Source of the DNA: JALYXS01 sp051003795
GTDB taxonomy: Bacteria; Acidobacteriota; Terriglobia; Bryobacterales; Bryobacteraceae
DNA: 64,000 bases
Assembly (NCBI GenBank): GCA_051003795.1
Contig: JBPCKZ010000216.1
Span: 8,385-72,384 of the forward strand
Reading direction: 5' to 3'
Part shown: positions 26,327 to 35,504 of the stretch, piece after piece
Position numbering within the stretch: position 1 is the stretch's first letter
Layout of the letters: the number at the start of each line of letters is the position of its first letter
Notes under the pieces: generated by a model
Database searches by the model: none
What the model saw: only the letters and a program-made list of their open reading frames with translations
What the model was told of the DNA's origin: nothing
Position numbers and translations under genes: made by a program

Positions 26327-28704
26327 CGCCCGCGGCAGCCGCTCCATCGCGGAATATTCGCCGCGGGGCAGCCCAAATTATCGCCCTTTCGGTCGTTCTG
26401 CTGATAGCCGCCGGGTTCGCGGCGCCGTACATGCGCGCGGACAGCTACCGCGAACGAATTCGCGCCGCGCTCGAAACCGCGCTGGCGCGCAAAGTCACGC
26501 TGGGCGAGGTACGGCTAAACCTTTTCACGGGTCCCGGATTCCAGGTTGACGATGTCGTTATAGGCGAAGATCCGGCTCTCGGCGCGGAGCCGTTCGCGTA
26601 TGTGCCCACGCTCCGAGCCACGCCCCGGCTGTGGCCGTTGTGGACGGGGCGGCTCGAGTTTGCCTCCGTAAGCCTGGATGAGGCGCAAGTAAACCTGGCT
26701 CGAATCGCGGCTCCCACGGGCGAGGTCCGATGGAATTTCGCGCCGCTGCTAAGGCCCGGCATTCTGCGGGCGTTTCCGAATATCGGCTTGCGGTCGGGGC
26801 GCATCAATTTCAAAGCCGGCAATACCAAGTCGATTTTTTATTTGATCAATGCCGATCTCGATATCACTCCGCCTTCCTCTCGCGGCGGAGATTGGCGCGT
26901 ACAGTTTCGCGGCGAACCGGCGCGCTCGGACCGGCCCGCGTTCGGCTCGGGAAGTTTCCAGGCGAAAGGCCGCTGGCGCGAAGGCGGCAATCTCGAACTC
27001 GACCTGCAATTAAGAAAAAGTGAAATCGCCGACGTATCGACGCTCATTAATGGCGAGGAAATAGGCGTGCACGGTCTCATTTCCGGCCAGGCGCACCTGG
27101 CTGGTCCCCTGAATGCGCTCGGGCTCGACGGGCGGATGAATATCGAAGACGTTCACCGCTGGGACCAAAGCGTTCCCAACGACGCGGGTTGGCCGCTGAT
27201 CCTGAGCGGGCGGCTGAACACGACCGCTCAAGAGTTTAAGCTTTACGCGCGCGTGGCAGGCCGGGCCGCCGACCGCGATTCCAATCGTGCCAAACCCATG
27301 TTATCCGCGGAATATCGCGTTACCGGCTATCTATCGCAGCCGCGCTGGGGCCTGCTGGTGAACTGCGATCGATTTCCACTGGAGCCGCTGCTGGCCTTCG
27401 CGCGGCATATGGGAGTTGCCGCGCCCGAGCGGTTGCACGCGACCGGCACGCTCGATGGCAGCGTGGGGTATACGGGGAAGGGCGTCATGGAAGGTCAACT
27501 CGCTTTTCACGATACGGCGCTCGCGCTTTCAGATTCGGCTCCGGTTCAATTTGAAAATGCGCGGATCGTGTTGAACGGCGGCCACGGTCGTCTTACGCCG
27601 GCGCTCGCCCGCACCGCGCAAGGCGATACGGCACGAATTGAAGGCGATTACGAATTCGCGACGCAAACGCTCGATCTGAATATTTCGACCGAAACGATGA
27701 GCATTGCGTCGCTGCGCGGCCAGGCGGCCTTGGCGAGAGTGCCATTGCTCGAGCAGATTCAGTCGGGTAATTGGAACGGACATCTCCGGTATCGAGAGAA
27801 GCCCGGCGTTGCGGGCGCGTGGAGCGGCCAAGTCGAATTGAGCGATGCCGATCTCCCGTTCGCCGGATTTTCGACCCCGGTGCGGCTCGATTCCGCGCGG
27901 GCCGATATCGACGGGGGCGCCGTGAACATGCAAGGAATTCGCGCGCATGTCGGAACGATAGCGGGACAAGGCGAGTACCGCTACGATCCGGGAGAGCCGC
28001 GCCCTCATCGCTTTCGGTTTTCGATCCCCGAGCTCGATGCCGCGAATCTGGAATCGGTCCTCATGCCGGCGCTGCGTCACGGAAGCCTGATCTCAATGGC
28101 GTTAAGCCTGGGACGCACGCCCGTGCCGGACTGGATGCGCGAGTGGCACGCCGAAGGCGCGGTGCAAGTCGGCGTGCTGCACGTTGGAGCCTTGGTCTTT
28201 CAGCGCGTGCGGTCGCGCCTCCTTTGGGATTCCATGCACGCCGTGTTTCCCGATCTTCAGGCGCGTTTCCAGAATGGGACGGTAGTATCGCGCGCGACTG
28301 TCGATTTAAGAGAGCGGACGCCCGCCTATCGCGTTTCGGCGCGCTGGAATAAGGTCGACTGGAAGGGCGGCAAGCTCGATGCCGATACCCTGGTGGAGAC
28401 CTCCGGAACGGGGCGGGACACGCTCGCGAATCTCCATTCCGAAGGCTCCTTTACGGCACGCGGCGTGGAGATCGCCCCGCCGGATCGATTCAAGACCGTC
28501 GCCGGATGCTATGAGCTGGCGGCGGGCAAGATTCCGCGCGCGCGTTTCACCGGATTGCAGATGGTTACCGGCGACGATTACTATCTCGGAGACGGGCTTG
28601 CCCGGCCCGATGGGCAACTGGTACTGGCACTCGCCAGCGGCGACAAGCGATTACATTTGACCGGGACGCTTGAGGGCAGCGGGACGTTGCGCGAGACGCC
28701 ATAA
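26323..28704 (+). CDS. AsmA-like inner-membrane protein
   Basis: A 793-residue protein with one N-terminal membrane helix (IIALSVVLLIAAGFAAPYM) and a long periplasmic region that begins RERIRAALETALARKVTLGEVRLNLF, the opening pattern of AsmA/TamB-like proteins. The rest is a repetitive beta-rich scaffold (TLRATPRLWPLWTGRLEFAS, LEFRGxx-like strands), consistent with the lipid-channel architecture described for this family. It overlaps the MobA-like gene by four bases. The role is envelope-related by family, but the specific function is unknown. Confidence 0.72.
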   Translation: MTPAAAAPSRNIRRGAAQIIALSVVLLIAAGFAAPYMRADSYRERIRAALETALARKVTLGEVRLNLFTGPGFQVDDVVIGEDPALGAEPFAYVPTLRATPRLWPLWTGRLEFASVSLDEAQVNLARIAAPTGEVRWNFAPLLRPGILRAFPNIGLRSGRINFKAGNTKSIFYLINADLDITPPSSRGGDWRVQFRGEPARSDRPAFGSGSFQAKGRWREGGNLELDLQLRKSEIADVSTLINGEEIGVHGLISGQAHLAGPLNALGLDGRMNIEDVHRWDQSVPNDAGWPLILSGRLNTTAQEFKLYARVAGRAADRDSNRAKPMLSAEYRVTGYLSQPRWGLLVNCDRFPLEPLLAFARHMGVAAPERLHATGTLDGSVGYTGKGVMEGQLAFHDTALALSDSAPVQFENARIVLNGGHGRLTPALARTAQGDTARIEGDYEFATQTLDLNISTETMSIASLRGQAALARVPLLEQIQSGNWNGHLRYREKPGVAGAWSGQVELSDADLPFAGFSTPVRLDSARADIDGGAVNMQGIRAHVGTIAGQGEYRYDPGEPRPHRFRFSIPELDAANLESVLMPALRHGSLISMALSLGRTPVPDWMREWHAEGAVQVGVLHVGALVFQRVRSRLLWDSMHAVFPDLQARFQNGTVVSRATVDLRERTPAYRVSARWNKVDWKGGKLDADTLVETSGTGRDTLANLHSEGSFTARGVEIAPPDRFKTVAGCYELAAGKIPRARFTGLQMVTGDDYYLGDGLARPDGQLVLALASGDKRLHLTGTLEGSGTLRETP

Positions 28705-28745
28705 GGCCAAGCCGCGGCGGCAAGCGCGACCGCCCAACGCCGCAT

Positions 28746-30074
28746 TTACTTGGGATCCAGATACTCGATCCAGCTCGTCATCATCTCTTCCTCGCTCTTA
28801 TCGCCCCACCGGATGGCCTTTCGGGGATCGGGATTCGCGCCATTGTTCGCGCTGTTGTCGTAATGCACGGTGACAGTGAGGGTGCTGCCTTTCTCAACCA
28901 GGATCGGCTGCTCGAATCGATACACCAACTGCCAGTCGAACTTGTAATACGGCACGGAAAGGAGCGTTTCGCGGCGGCCATCGGGGCGCGCTAAGTCATA
29001 GCGCGCGTCCTTCCCGCGATAGTGCATGTGGGGCGTGATTGAGAGCAGCAGCTTGTCCTTTTCAAACGTGTAGCAGCGCTTAACTTCGTGATTTGGCGCG
29101 CCCGGCGGGATGAGGAAGAAGAAGTTCCGCAGGTCCATGCGGCGCAAAATCCGCTCGGGCGGCCCAGGCGCCAGGTACAGGCCGACGCTGGTGCGGTCGG
29201 TTTGGGAATCGTCCTTGCTTCGCGCGTAATGAATCACGAATTCGAGCTTGGACCCCGGCGCGATCCATTTCGCCGTGCCGCCCGGAAACACATCGGGCGC
29301 GCGCCCAGGCAAATACGATGCCAGCGCGCCTTCTTGAAACCCGTTTATGTAGGGCAGGTCCGGAGCGTCCGCCGCGCACGAATTATCGAGGACTGGAGCG
29401 TCGTCGCGAATACGCGTCAGATCGCCATCCGTGAGTAGGTAAGGGCCGAGGATGTTCATCGATTGGATCGTGGTCGCTCCCGGTTGCCGCTCGCCCGCCA
29501 CCACGTTGACGTGGCCGTGATGCACCACCCGGCGATTTCCGGGCCGGAGCTCCGCCGCGCGAATCCAGATTCCCTCTTTCAGATTCGTAGGCACAACGAA
29601 GTGTTGGTAACTGTCAATTCCGCGCTTCACCACATAGTCTTTGCCGATATCGACGACGATGTCTGGTTTCCCGAGGCTCCAGCCCTCGGAAAAAGCGGGA
29701 GCGGGCGGAAGATCGCGCGGATCGCCCTCCCTCGCGCCGCCGTCCACCCAGGCTTTCACGATTTCGAGTTCCTGGGCGGACAGCCGGGCGTCGTTCGAAA
29801 ACTTGCCGTAGTGCGGATCGGCCAGCCAGGGCGGCATGTTGCGCGACAGCACCGCCTCCTTGATCGAGGCAGCCCAGGGGCGGGCGGACTTATAGTCGAG
29901 GAGCGACATCGGCGCGACGCTGTTCGGCCGGTGGCATTGCACGCAGTGCCTGAAGAAAATCGGCGCGACATCACTGGTAAACGCCGGGGCTGGCTTGGTA
30001 TCCACCGTCGCGGCGAAGAGAGCGGATGCGAGAGCGCAAACGAGAATGAGCGGGGGGGTACTCGGGCGGTTCAT
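28746..30074 (-). CDS. Secreted c-type cytochrome fused to a copper-monooxygenase-like domain
   Basis: A 442-residue exported protein. After the signal peptide (LILVCALASALFA) comes a cytochrome-c segment with the heme motif FFRHCVQCHRPN (CxxCH) and an axial-ligand Met candidate in SRNMPPWL. The remaining ~330 residues match the ascorbate-dependent copper type II monooxygenase layout: VVHHGHVNVV supplies one His set, and LSITPHMHYRGKDARY supplies the HxH of the second copper site. YTFEKDKLLLS and FRFEQPILVEKGSTLTVTV-like strands follow. Such fusions are common in acidobacteria and planctomycetes and their substrates are not known to me. Confidence 0.75.
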   Translation of the reverse strand: MNRPSTPPLILVCALASALFAATVDTKPAPAFTSDVAPIFFRHCVQCHRPNSVAPMSLLDYKSARPWAASIKEAVLSRNMPPWLADPHYGKFSNDARLSAQELEIVKAWVDGGAREGDPRDLPPAPAFSEGWSLGKPDIVVDIGKDYVVKRGIDSYQHFVVPTNLKEGIWIRAAELRPGNRRVVHHGHVNVVAGERQPGATTIQSMNILGPYLLTDGDLTRIRDDAPVLDNSCAADAPDLPYINGFQEGALASYLPGRAPDVFPGGTAKWIAPGSKLEFVIHYARSKDDSQTDRTSVGLYLAPGPPERILRRMDLRNFFFLIPPGAPNHEVKRCYTFEKDKLLLSITPHMHYRGKDARYDLARPDGRRETLLSVPYYKFDWQLVYRFEQPILVEKGSTLTVTVHYDNSANNGANPDPRKAIRWGDKSEEEMMTSWIEYLDPK

Positions 30075-30169
30075 CTCTGCTATTCGGACAGTATCATATC
30101 CCAGTACCCGCCAACCCCCGCGCGACCCGGGTTACGGCGCAGCGTGAAGATGGGGCACATTACCTAAGT

Positions 30170-30640
30170 GAGTCACGTTCGAACCCAAGCAAGGGTGCAT
30201 GCGGCACCGCGAGGCTCGAACTGCCGGGCGCAAGACAAATCATTATCGCCAATAGCTGCAATTCACTTAAGACGTCGTATAAGATGAACCCATCGCAAGC
30301 GGCGAAAATGCTTCAGTCGCCCTCACCATCCCTCGATTGCAAAGGGAGCGCCGGGAATGGAACGTCTTTCGAAGGAAGCGAGACGATTCAAGGTATCGCC
30401 ACGGAGAAATACTCTTATTTGAATGAGAGCTCCAACGGGGTGCTGAATCTCGCCGCCTTTGGTTGCTTGATTGTTCAAAAAGTCGATACGTGGAAACGTT
30501 CCGATGGATCTTTATCTGGTTCTAAAACCTTTGAGCAGCTTGTACACATCGACCCGGTGGCGTCCCAAAGTGCTTTCTCCATCCCTCCGGATTACCGCGA
30601 GGTTTCGCCTGCAAAGATGCTTCAAGCAAGGGCTAAATGC
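30170..30640 (+). pseudogene. Remnant of a hypothetical protein, 5' truncated
   Basis: The frame is open from about 30100 and has no convincing start. It encodes a coherent protein-like sequence: TARLELPGARQIIIANSCN, YKMNPSQAAKMLQSPSPS, FEGSETIQGIATEKYSY, LIVQKVDTWKRSDGSLSG and SAFSIPPDYREVSPAKML. These phrases look like the C-terminal half of a secreted protein assessed against a threshold, but I cannot name the family. The first half appears to be missing. After about 30640 the same frame runs on into the antisense of real sequence, so the 358-residue frame starting at the ATG at 30284 is not one gene. Confidence 0.4.
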
Positions 30641-30809
30641 CGGTTTCTCCATCCAGGGGTAAATGCCGGAGTGCCAACGCCCGATGCTCAGCGACCTGCA
30701 CTACCAAGAGTCGAATCCCAATGCTCGCTGAAGATCTGGGACGTCAGTACCCGCCAAACTCCGCGCCGTAGCTATTTGAGAGCGCGGCCAGCAAAATGGA
30801 ATCAGAGTC

Positions 30810-31769
30810 ATGCCGCTGCTATTCCTCATGCTGCTCGTTGCGACCGTTCAGGCATCTCCGCTGAATGTCCGGTTGCTTGGAGCGGCCGGCGACGGAATAG
30901 CCGACGACTCCGGCAGCATCCAGTCGGCCATCGATCGAGTGAACGCGGAAGGCGGCTGCGTGTACATTCCGGCGGGCACGTACCGCCTGGGGCGTACATT
31001 GACAGTCAAAGTAGCCGCCCTTCGCGGATTGTGCATCGCCGGCGACGGGCCTACGTCGGTTCTCCTGGCGGCGGGCGACGGGGCGGGACTCGAAATCACC
31101 GGAACCGCCGGACTAAGTTACGAGTTAGTCTATCTATCCGGCTTCAAGATCAAGAGCGCGCCCGGAAGCGGCATGTCGGCTGGCCTGCACATGGCCGGCG
31201 TTGCCGGTTTCGGCATCGCGAACCTGCAAATCGACGGCAGCGAAGGAAGCATGCAATACGGGTTGCTGCTTTCGGGCGCGCAACAGGGTTATATCAAAGG
31301 CGGCTTGAACTACCGGGCCGCGGTGGGGGTCGGATTAGAGGATTCTTCGAATGGCGTTGAGATCAGCGGGGTCAGCTTCAACGACCTGGACGCCGCGGTG
31401 CAAGTGACGGGCGTTGACGATGGTTTTTTTCACGCCAATCACGCGACGAGTTCGCGTTACGGCGTCCACATCATTTCGACGGGTAGCGGCGCTTACATTA
31501 TCGAGTCGAATCATTTTGAGTTACACGCGAGCGGATCGATTTATCAGGAGGCCGGACTCACGTTCGTGCGGAATAACGTCTTCTACAACAAGGAAACCGA
31601 ACTGGACATAGCCGCTGGAACCTCGCTGATCAGCGAGAACCTGATCAACGGAACGGTCTCGTTCGGAGCCGGCATTACAAGAAGCGTGTTCCGGGATAAT
31701 ATCTGCTTCGGGCATTTGCTCGATCATAGCCGCGGCGGCGTGGCGTTCTCCGGGGAACGCGGAAATTAG
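30810..31769 (+). CDS. Secreted right-handed beta-helix (pectate-lyase-like) protein
   Basis: A 319-residue exported protein. The signal peptide is MPLLFLMLLVATVQA. The opening SPLNVRLLGAAGDGIADDSG followed by SIQSAIDRVNAEGGCVYIPAGTY is the classic pectate-lyase-superfamily (GDG/DD, then IPAGTY) beginning. The rest consists of short beta-helix turns. At this length it has roughly seven turns and no recognised catalytic pair, so a lyase activity is not supported. The carbamoyltransferase converges on it 34 bases downstream. Confidence 0.75.
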   Translation: MPLLFLMLLVATVQASPLNVRLLGAAGDGIADDSGSIQSAIDRVNAEGGCVYIPAGTYRLGRTLTVKVAALRGLCIAGDGPTSVLLAAGDGAGLEITGTAGLSYELVYLSGFKIKSAPGSGMSAGLHMAGVAGFGIANLQIDGSEGSMQYGLLLSGAQQGYIKGGLNYRAAVGVGLEDSSNGVEISGVSFNDLDAAVQVTGVDDGFFHANHATSSRYGVHIISTGSGAYIIESNHFELHASGSIYQEAGLTFVRNNVFYNKETELDIAAGTSLISENLINGTVSFGAGITRSVFRDNICFGHLLDHSRGGVAFSGERGN

Positions 31770-31803
31770 GCAGGCTCGGTACCCGTTGGCAGGCAGTTAG
31801 CGG

Positions 31804-33381
31804 TCACTTCCGCAAGAAGAAATTTCCCACGAACATGGCGTCGATTCCGGAAGAATAAAAGCTTCGCACCGCGTCGCGCGGCGTGCAAACCAGCGGCTCT
31901 CCGAACAGATTGAAGGACGTGTTGTACAGCACCGGCATGCCCGTCTTTTTTCCGGCGGCGTGAAGCAGATTCCAATACAGTGGATTGTCCTCGCGCGACA
32001 CGACATGCACGCGAATCAGATCGTCCGCGAGAATCGCCGCCTTGAATTTCTCGCGGTAAGACGGCTTCACCCGTCCCACGGTGGCGAGAAATCGCGCATT
32101 CGGACCCGCTTCGAAATACTCCTCCGCCGCCTCGGCGGGCACCGACGCGGCGAACTTCCGGAACGACTCCCGATGTTTGATATACGCGTTCAAATTTTCG
32201 GTCGAGTACGGATCGAGCGGAGAAGCCAGGATGCTGCGATTGCCTAGCGCGCGGGGGCCGAACTCCATGCGCCCGTGCATCCATGCCAGGATTTTGTTCT
32301 CGAGAAGCTGCTGGACGGCGGTCTCGACCAACTCGCCGGTGGTAAGCAAATAGCGGAAACGCAGCTTGCAATTTTCGAGCACGCGCTTGATCTCTTCGGC
32401 CTGAAAACTTGGGCCGAGACAATAGTTTTCGAGATCGATACGGGCGGATTGTTGGAACACTTCGTGCCACGCGTAAAGCAAGGCCCCCAGCGCAGTGCCG
32501 GAATTGCCAGCCGCCGGCTGCACGAAAACCTCATCGAAACGCCCGGAGCGCTCCAGCGCCGACACGAGCAGCGCGTTTAGTCCGAGGCCCCCCGCAAGGC
32601 AGAGGTTCGCGCCTTTTCCCGCGATCCGAAGCACCGTTTCTTCAATGGCGAGCTGCAGGCTGGCGGCAATATCGGCGCGCATCTCATCCGGAATCGGCGC
32701 ACTATCTCCAAGGCCCAGCCGGGCAAAGAACTTTCCGCTGAATCCGCCATTTGAAAGACGCGCGGCATCGAAAAAAGCGCTGTCGAGCTGAGGGGTTGCG
32801 CCCTCGCCGGCGAACAGCATATCGAGGAACAAATCACGAAAACGCGGTTCGCCGGCAACCGAGAGCCATTGCACCTTGTGCTCATCCGCATTGGCGCTAA
32901 AACCGAGCAGCTGCGTTACACGCCCGTAAAGACCGCCGAGCGAATCGGGATAGTAGAACTCGTTTTCGAGCGCGAGCCGGTTTTGGTCCCCATGCCACAC
33001 CGCGCCGCAACGCAGATCTCCCGCGCGGTCGAGGGTAACGACCTTGGCTTGGGCGAATGGCGATGCGTAAAACGCCGATGCCGCATGGGCCACGTGGTGC
33101 TCGATGAGAATCGTGCGGCTGCGCGGGAAGCGGGCGCGCAGTTCAAGGTGCAGGGTAGCTTCCGGACTGTTCGAGATGGGCCGGACGAGCGCGACGCAAT
33201 CGATGTCATTGGGATCGAGCGCCGCCAATTGAAGGCAAGCGGCGATTGAGCGTTCGGGAAGTCCGCCGGGGCGGCCGCGGCGGGCGATCTTTGCCTCTTC
33301 AATGGCCGCGGCGAGATGGCCGTCTCTTAGAATGGCCGTGGCCGCGTCGCCCAGGACGCCGCCGATTCCGAGAATGTTCAT
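31804..33381 (-). CDS. NodU/CmcH-family carbamoyltransferase
   Basis: A 525-residue O-carbamoyltransferase. The N-terminal ASKHA-like domain starts MNILGIGGVLGDAATAILRD and contains the conserved HHVAHAASAFYASPF and TLDRAGDLRCGAVWHG. The C-terminal domain has the typical YxGPxFxxxEI-like YCLGPSFQAEEIKRVLE, the signature RMEFGPRALGNRSILASP (carbamoyl-acceptor region) and NxxIKxRExFRxFAPSV-like YIKHRESFRKFAASV, and RVHVVSREDNPLYWNLL. Such enzymes transfer carbamoyl from carbamoyl phosphate to sugars or natural-product scaffolds. It starts one base after the gltX stop. No glycan or antibiotic cluster is visible nearby, so the acceptor is unknown. Confidence 0.85.
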   Translation of the reverse strand: MNILGIGGVLGDAATAILRDGHLAAAIEEAKIARRGRPGGLPERSIAACLQLAALDPNDIDCVALVRPISNSPEATLHLELRARFPRSRTILIEHHVAHAASAFYASPFAQAKVVTLDRAGDLRCGAVWHGDQNRLALENEFYYPDSLGGLYGRVTQLLGFSANADEHKVQWLSVAGEPRFRDLFLDMLFAGEGATPQLDSAFFDAARLSNGGFSGKFFARLGLGDSAPIPDEMRADIAASLQLAIEETVLRIAGKGANLCLAGGLGLNALLVSALERSGRFDEVFVQPAAGNSGTALGALLYAWHEVFQQSARIDLENYCLGPSFQAEEIKRVLENCKLRFRYLLTTGELVETAVQQLLENKILAWMHGRMEFGPRALGNRSILASPLDPYSTENLNAYIKHRESFRKFAASVPAEAAEEYFEAGPNARFLATVGRVKPSYREKFKAAILADDLIRVHVVSREDNPLYWNLLHAAGKKTGMPVLYNTSFNLFGEPLVCTPRDAVRSFYSSGIDAMFVGNFFLRK

Positions 33382-34806
33382 TTACTTTGCCGAGGCCAGT
33401 CTCGCGATCGCTCGCTCGCGCCCAATCGCCGTGAAAACGTGGAACGCGCCCGGCCCCACGGCCTGTCCCGTCAGTGCCGCTCGCGCGGCGTTGATCAGCA
33501 ACCCCGCCTTCACGCAGCGTTCCGCGCACAGCTTCCGCAACTCCGCCTCCACGCTTTGCTCCGTGAATTCGGAACTGGCCGCCAAACGCCGGCTTAGCTC
33601 GATCAGCCCTTCGCGCGCGCCCGGCTGATCCAGTTTCGCGAGCGCATCGGGTTCAATTCGAAAATCGTCGCTGAAGTACGCGCGTCCCCGTCCGGCGAAA
33701 TCGTGCAGGGTAAAGAAGCGGGCGCGCAGCAGATCGACCGTGTGCGCCAGCCACGGCGCCGGATAGGGAACGGTCAGCGAGGCGCGCGGCAGTTCCGTCT
33801 CGACGTACGGCACAAGGTCTTCGACAGGCATCGAACGCAAATGCTGCGAGTTCAACCACAGCGCCTTGGGATCGATCGGGTCGTCTTCCCTGAAATTCAC
33901 CACCGCATTGCTGCGATTCACGCCGTCCAATGTGAACGCGTCGACAAGCTCCTGGCGCGACATTTGCTCGCGGTTGTCTTTCGGGGACCAGCCGAGCAGG
34001 CACAAAAAGTTGACGTACGCTTGCGGCAGAAATCCGCAATCCCGATATGTCGTAACGCTTACGACAGGCCCATGCTTGCGCTTGGAAAGTTTGGCGCCAT
34101 CGGGAGCGACAAGGAGTGGAAGGTGCGCGAATTGCGGCGGTTGCACGCCGGCCGCCTCGAAGATCAGCACGTGTTTGAAGGTGTTCGAAAGATGATCCTG
34201 CCCGCGAATGACGTGGCTGATGCGCAGATCGGTATCGTCGGCGCACGAGGCAAGATGGTAGGTCGGCGTTCCGTCGCTGCGCAACAGCGCGAAGTCCTCG
34301 ATGTCCGCCGTGGACTTCGACTGCTCCCCATACACCAGATCGCCGAAGCGGACCTCGGCGAGCGTGTCGCGCGGCACGCGAAAGCGGATCACGTAGCCTT
34401 CGCCGGCGGCCGCGCGCCGGTCGCTTTCCGCGCGGGATAACTCGCGCATCCCGGCATTGAACAGCCACGGACCCGCGGCTCGCGATCGCTCGCCCTCGCC
34501 GTGATCCGCCGGTGTGAAATCGCGATAGGCTAACCCCTTTTCGAAAATGCTCCCGGCGATCTGGCGATGAAGCGCGAGCCGGTCGGATTGCCGGTACTGC
34601 TCGTCCCACCCGAGACCCAGCCAGTTCAACCCGTCGAAGATCGATTGCAACGACTCGCCGGTGTTGCGCTCGATATCGGTATCGTCGATGCGGAGAATCA
34701 TTGTGCCGCCATTTCCGCGAGCGTAGAGCCAATTGAAAATGAACGTGCGGGCGCTGCCGATGTGCAGAAAACCGGTGGGAGAAGGAGCGAAACGGACGCG
34801 CAACAT
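33382..34806 (-). CDS. gltX: Glutamyl-tRNA synthetase
   Basis: A 474-residue class I synthetase. The start ATG at 34806 gives MLRVRFAPSPTGFLHIGSAR, the HIGH-type motif being HIGS. The KMSKS-type loop is KLSKRKHG, and the E(R)IDDTD-like RIDDTDIERN with NWLGLGWDE fits the glutamate site. The anticodon-binding helical C-terminal domain is present. Its stop TAA is directly followed by the ATG of the carbamoyltransferase, so the two are probably one transcript. Confidence 0.95.
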   Translation of the reverse strand: MLRVRFAPSPTGFLHIGSARTFIFNWLYARGNGGTMILRIDDTDIERNTGESLQSIFDGLNWLGLGWDEQYRQSDRLALHRQIAGSIFEKGLAYRDFTPADHGEGERSRAAGPWLFNAGMRELSRAESDRRAAAGEGYVIRFRVPRDTLAEVRFGDLVYGEQSKSTADIEDFALLRSDGTPTYHLASCADDTDLRISHVIRGQDHLSNTFKHVLIFEAAGVQPPQFAHLPLLVAPDGAKLSKRKHGPVVSVTTYRDCGFLPQAYVNFLCLLGWSPKDNREQMSRQELVDAFTLDGVNRSNAVVNFREDDPIDPKALWLNSQHLRSMPVEDLVPYVETELPRASLTVPYPAPWLAHTVDLLRARFFTLHDFAGRGRAYFSDDFRIEPDALAKLDQPGAREGLIELSRRLAASSEFTEQSVEAELRKLCAERCVKAGLLINAARAALTGQAVGPGAFHVFTAIGRERAIARLASAK

Positions 34807-34884
34807 GAATAGGCCAGTATAGCGTGGGGCTTCGCTGCGGAAGCCGCGCCCGATGGAGTAGAATCAACCAAGTACCCGCTAGCC

Positions 34885-34961
34885 GGGCGCGTAGCTCAGT
34901 TGGTTAGAGCGCCTGCTTCACACGCAGGAGGTCGCAGGTTCGAGTCCTGCCGCGCCCACCA
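34885..34961 (+). tRNA. tRNA-Val (anticodon CAC), with encoded CCA
   Basis: A complete cloverleaf: acceptor arms GGGCGCG (34885-34891) and CGCGCCC (34951-34957), D-arm GCTC...GAGC, anticodon stem CCTGC (34912-34916) and GCAGG (34924-34928) around loop TTCACAC, T-arm GCAGG-TTCGAGT-CCTGC, discriminator A, and CCA encoded. Loop position 34-36 is CAC, so it reads GUG (Val). A TAGAAT at 34859-34864 could be its -10 element. Its 3' 45 bases are repeated at 38589-38633. Confidence 0.97.
34917..34961 (+). repeat. attL-like repeat: 3' part of tRNA-Val
   Basis: The segment from the first base of the anticodon loop to the CCA recurs at 38589-38633 with one mismatch (T at 34932, C at 38604). It ends exactly at the CCA, and both flanking bases differ. 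This is the pattern left when an integrase recombines at a tRNA 3' end. Confidence 0.85.
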
Positions 34962-35268
34962 TTATAATCAATAACTTCCGGCCATGCCTCTCGGGAAAAC
35001 TGAGTACCATGAGAGCGAAAGTGGGTAGGCAGTTGGATGGGCTGATTTTCCTGCGGGATAAGCAGGCGATCAGCTTGTTCCCCTGCGTTCATCAGCTTTG
35101 AGTCCGCAACTCTTCTTTTCGCCTCAAGCCGCTGACCCACCTGTTAAGTGCGTTCATTTCTGGTGAATACCTTTCGGTACTTTCGGATGAGGTGACGCCG
35201 ACGTCGGACGTTGAACGGGTTTGTAAGCAAAAACCGACGGAGAAGGAAGGAGAGGCGAAAAGGTGCGT

Positions 35269-35427
35269 ATGGAATTCAGTGAAACGCTGCGGTTTACCGG
35301 TTGCGATGTTTTAGAGCAGGCCGAAGATCGCGTTTGGAGCCAAAAGGCGCTGCAGCCAGCCATGCGGCAAGCGAAAATACTTGCAGATTTCGGGATCCGA
35401 AGGCGTATTATATGTATTATATACTGA
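35269..35427 (+). CDS. Possible small ORF, 52 residues
   Basis: ATG at 35269 with an upstream AGGAGAGG and AAAAGG gives MEFSETLRFTGCDVLEQAED, followed by about thirty residues to the TGA at 35425-35427, ending in RRRIICIIY. It has no resemblance I know. It is listed because it is the only frame with a plausible ribosome site in the left end of the element. Confidence 0.2.
   Translation: MEFSETLRFTGCDVLEQAEDRVWSQKALQPAMRQAKILADFGIRRRIICIIY
35406..35425 (+). promoter_or_regulatory. AT-rich tandem TATTATAT patch, possible promoter
   Basis: TATTATAT occurs twice (35406-35413 and 35415-35422) within a very AT-rich patch in a GC-rich region. It is 80 bases upstream of the protease gene. The repeats each look like a -10 box, but no matching -35 can be fixed. 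An AGACT/AGTCT hairpin lies at 35467-35485. Confidence 0.3.
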
Positions 35428-35504
35428 GTCGGACCGGGAAGCGCAAAGCGGAAATCCCGGTAGTTTAGACTGTTTTTTAAAGTCTCCGAGAGAGGGTTCC
35501 GGTT

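Noticed and set aside
30284..31360. A single 358-residue gene
   Set aside because: Its first third is a remnant of one gene and the rest is out-of-frame reading of the beta-helix gene at 30810.
34904..35140. A minus-strand frame of 78 residues ending GRGRTRTCDLLRV
   Set aside because: It is antisense to the tRNA. This peptide is a well-known false gene from tRNA antisense and has no independent support.
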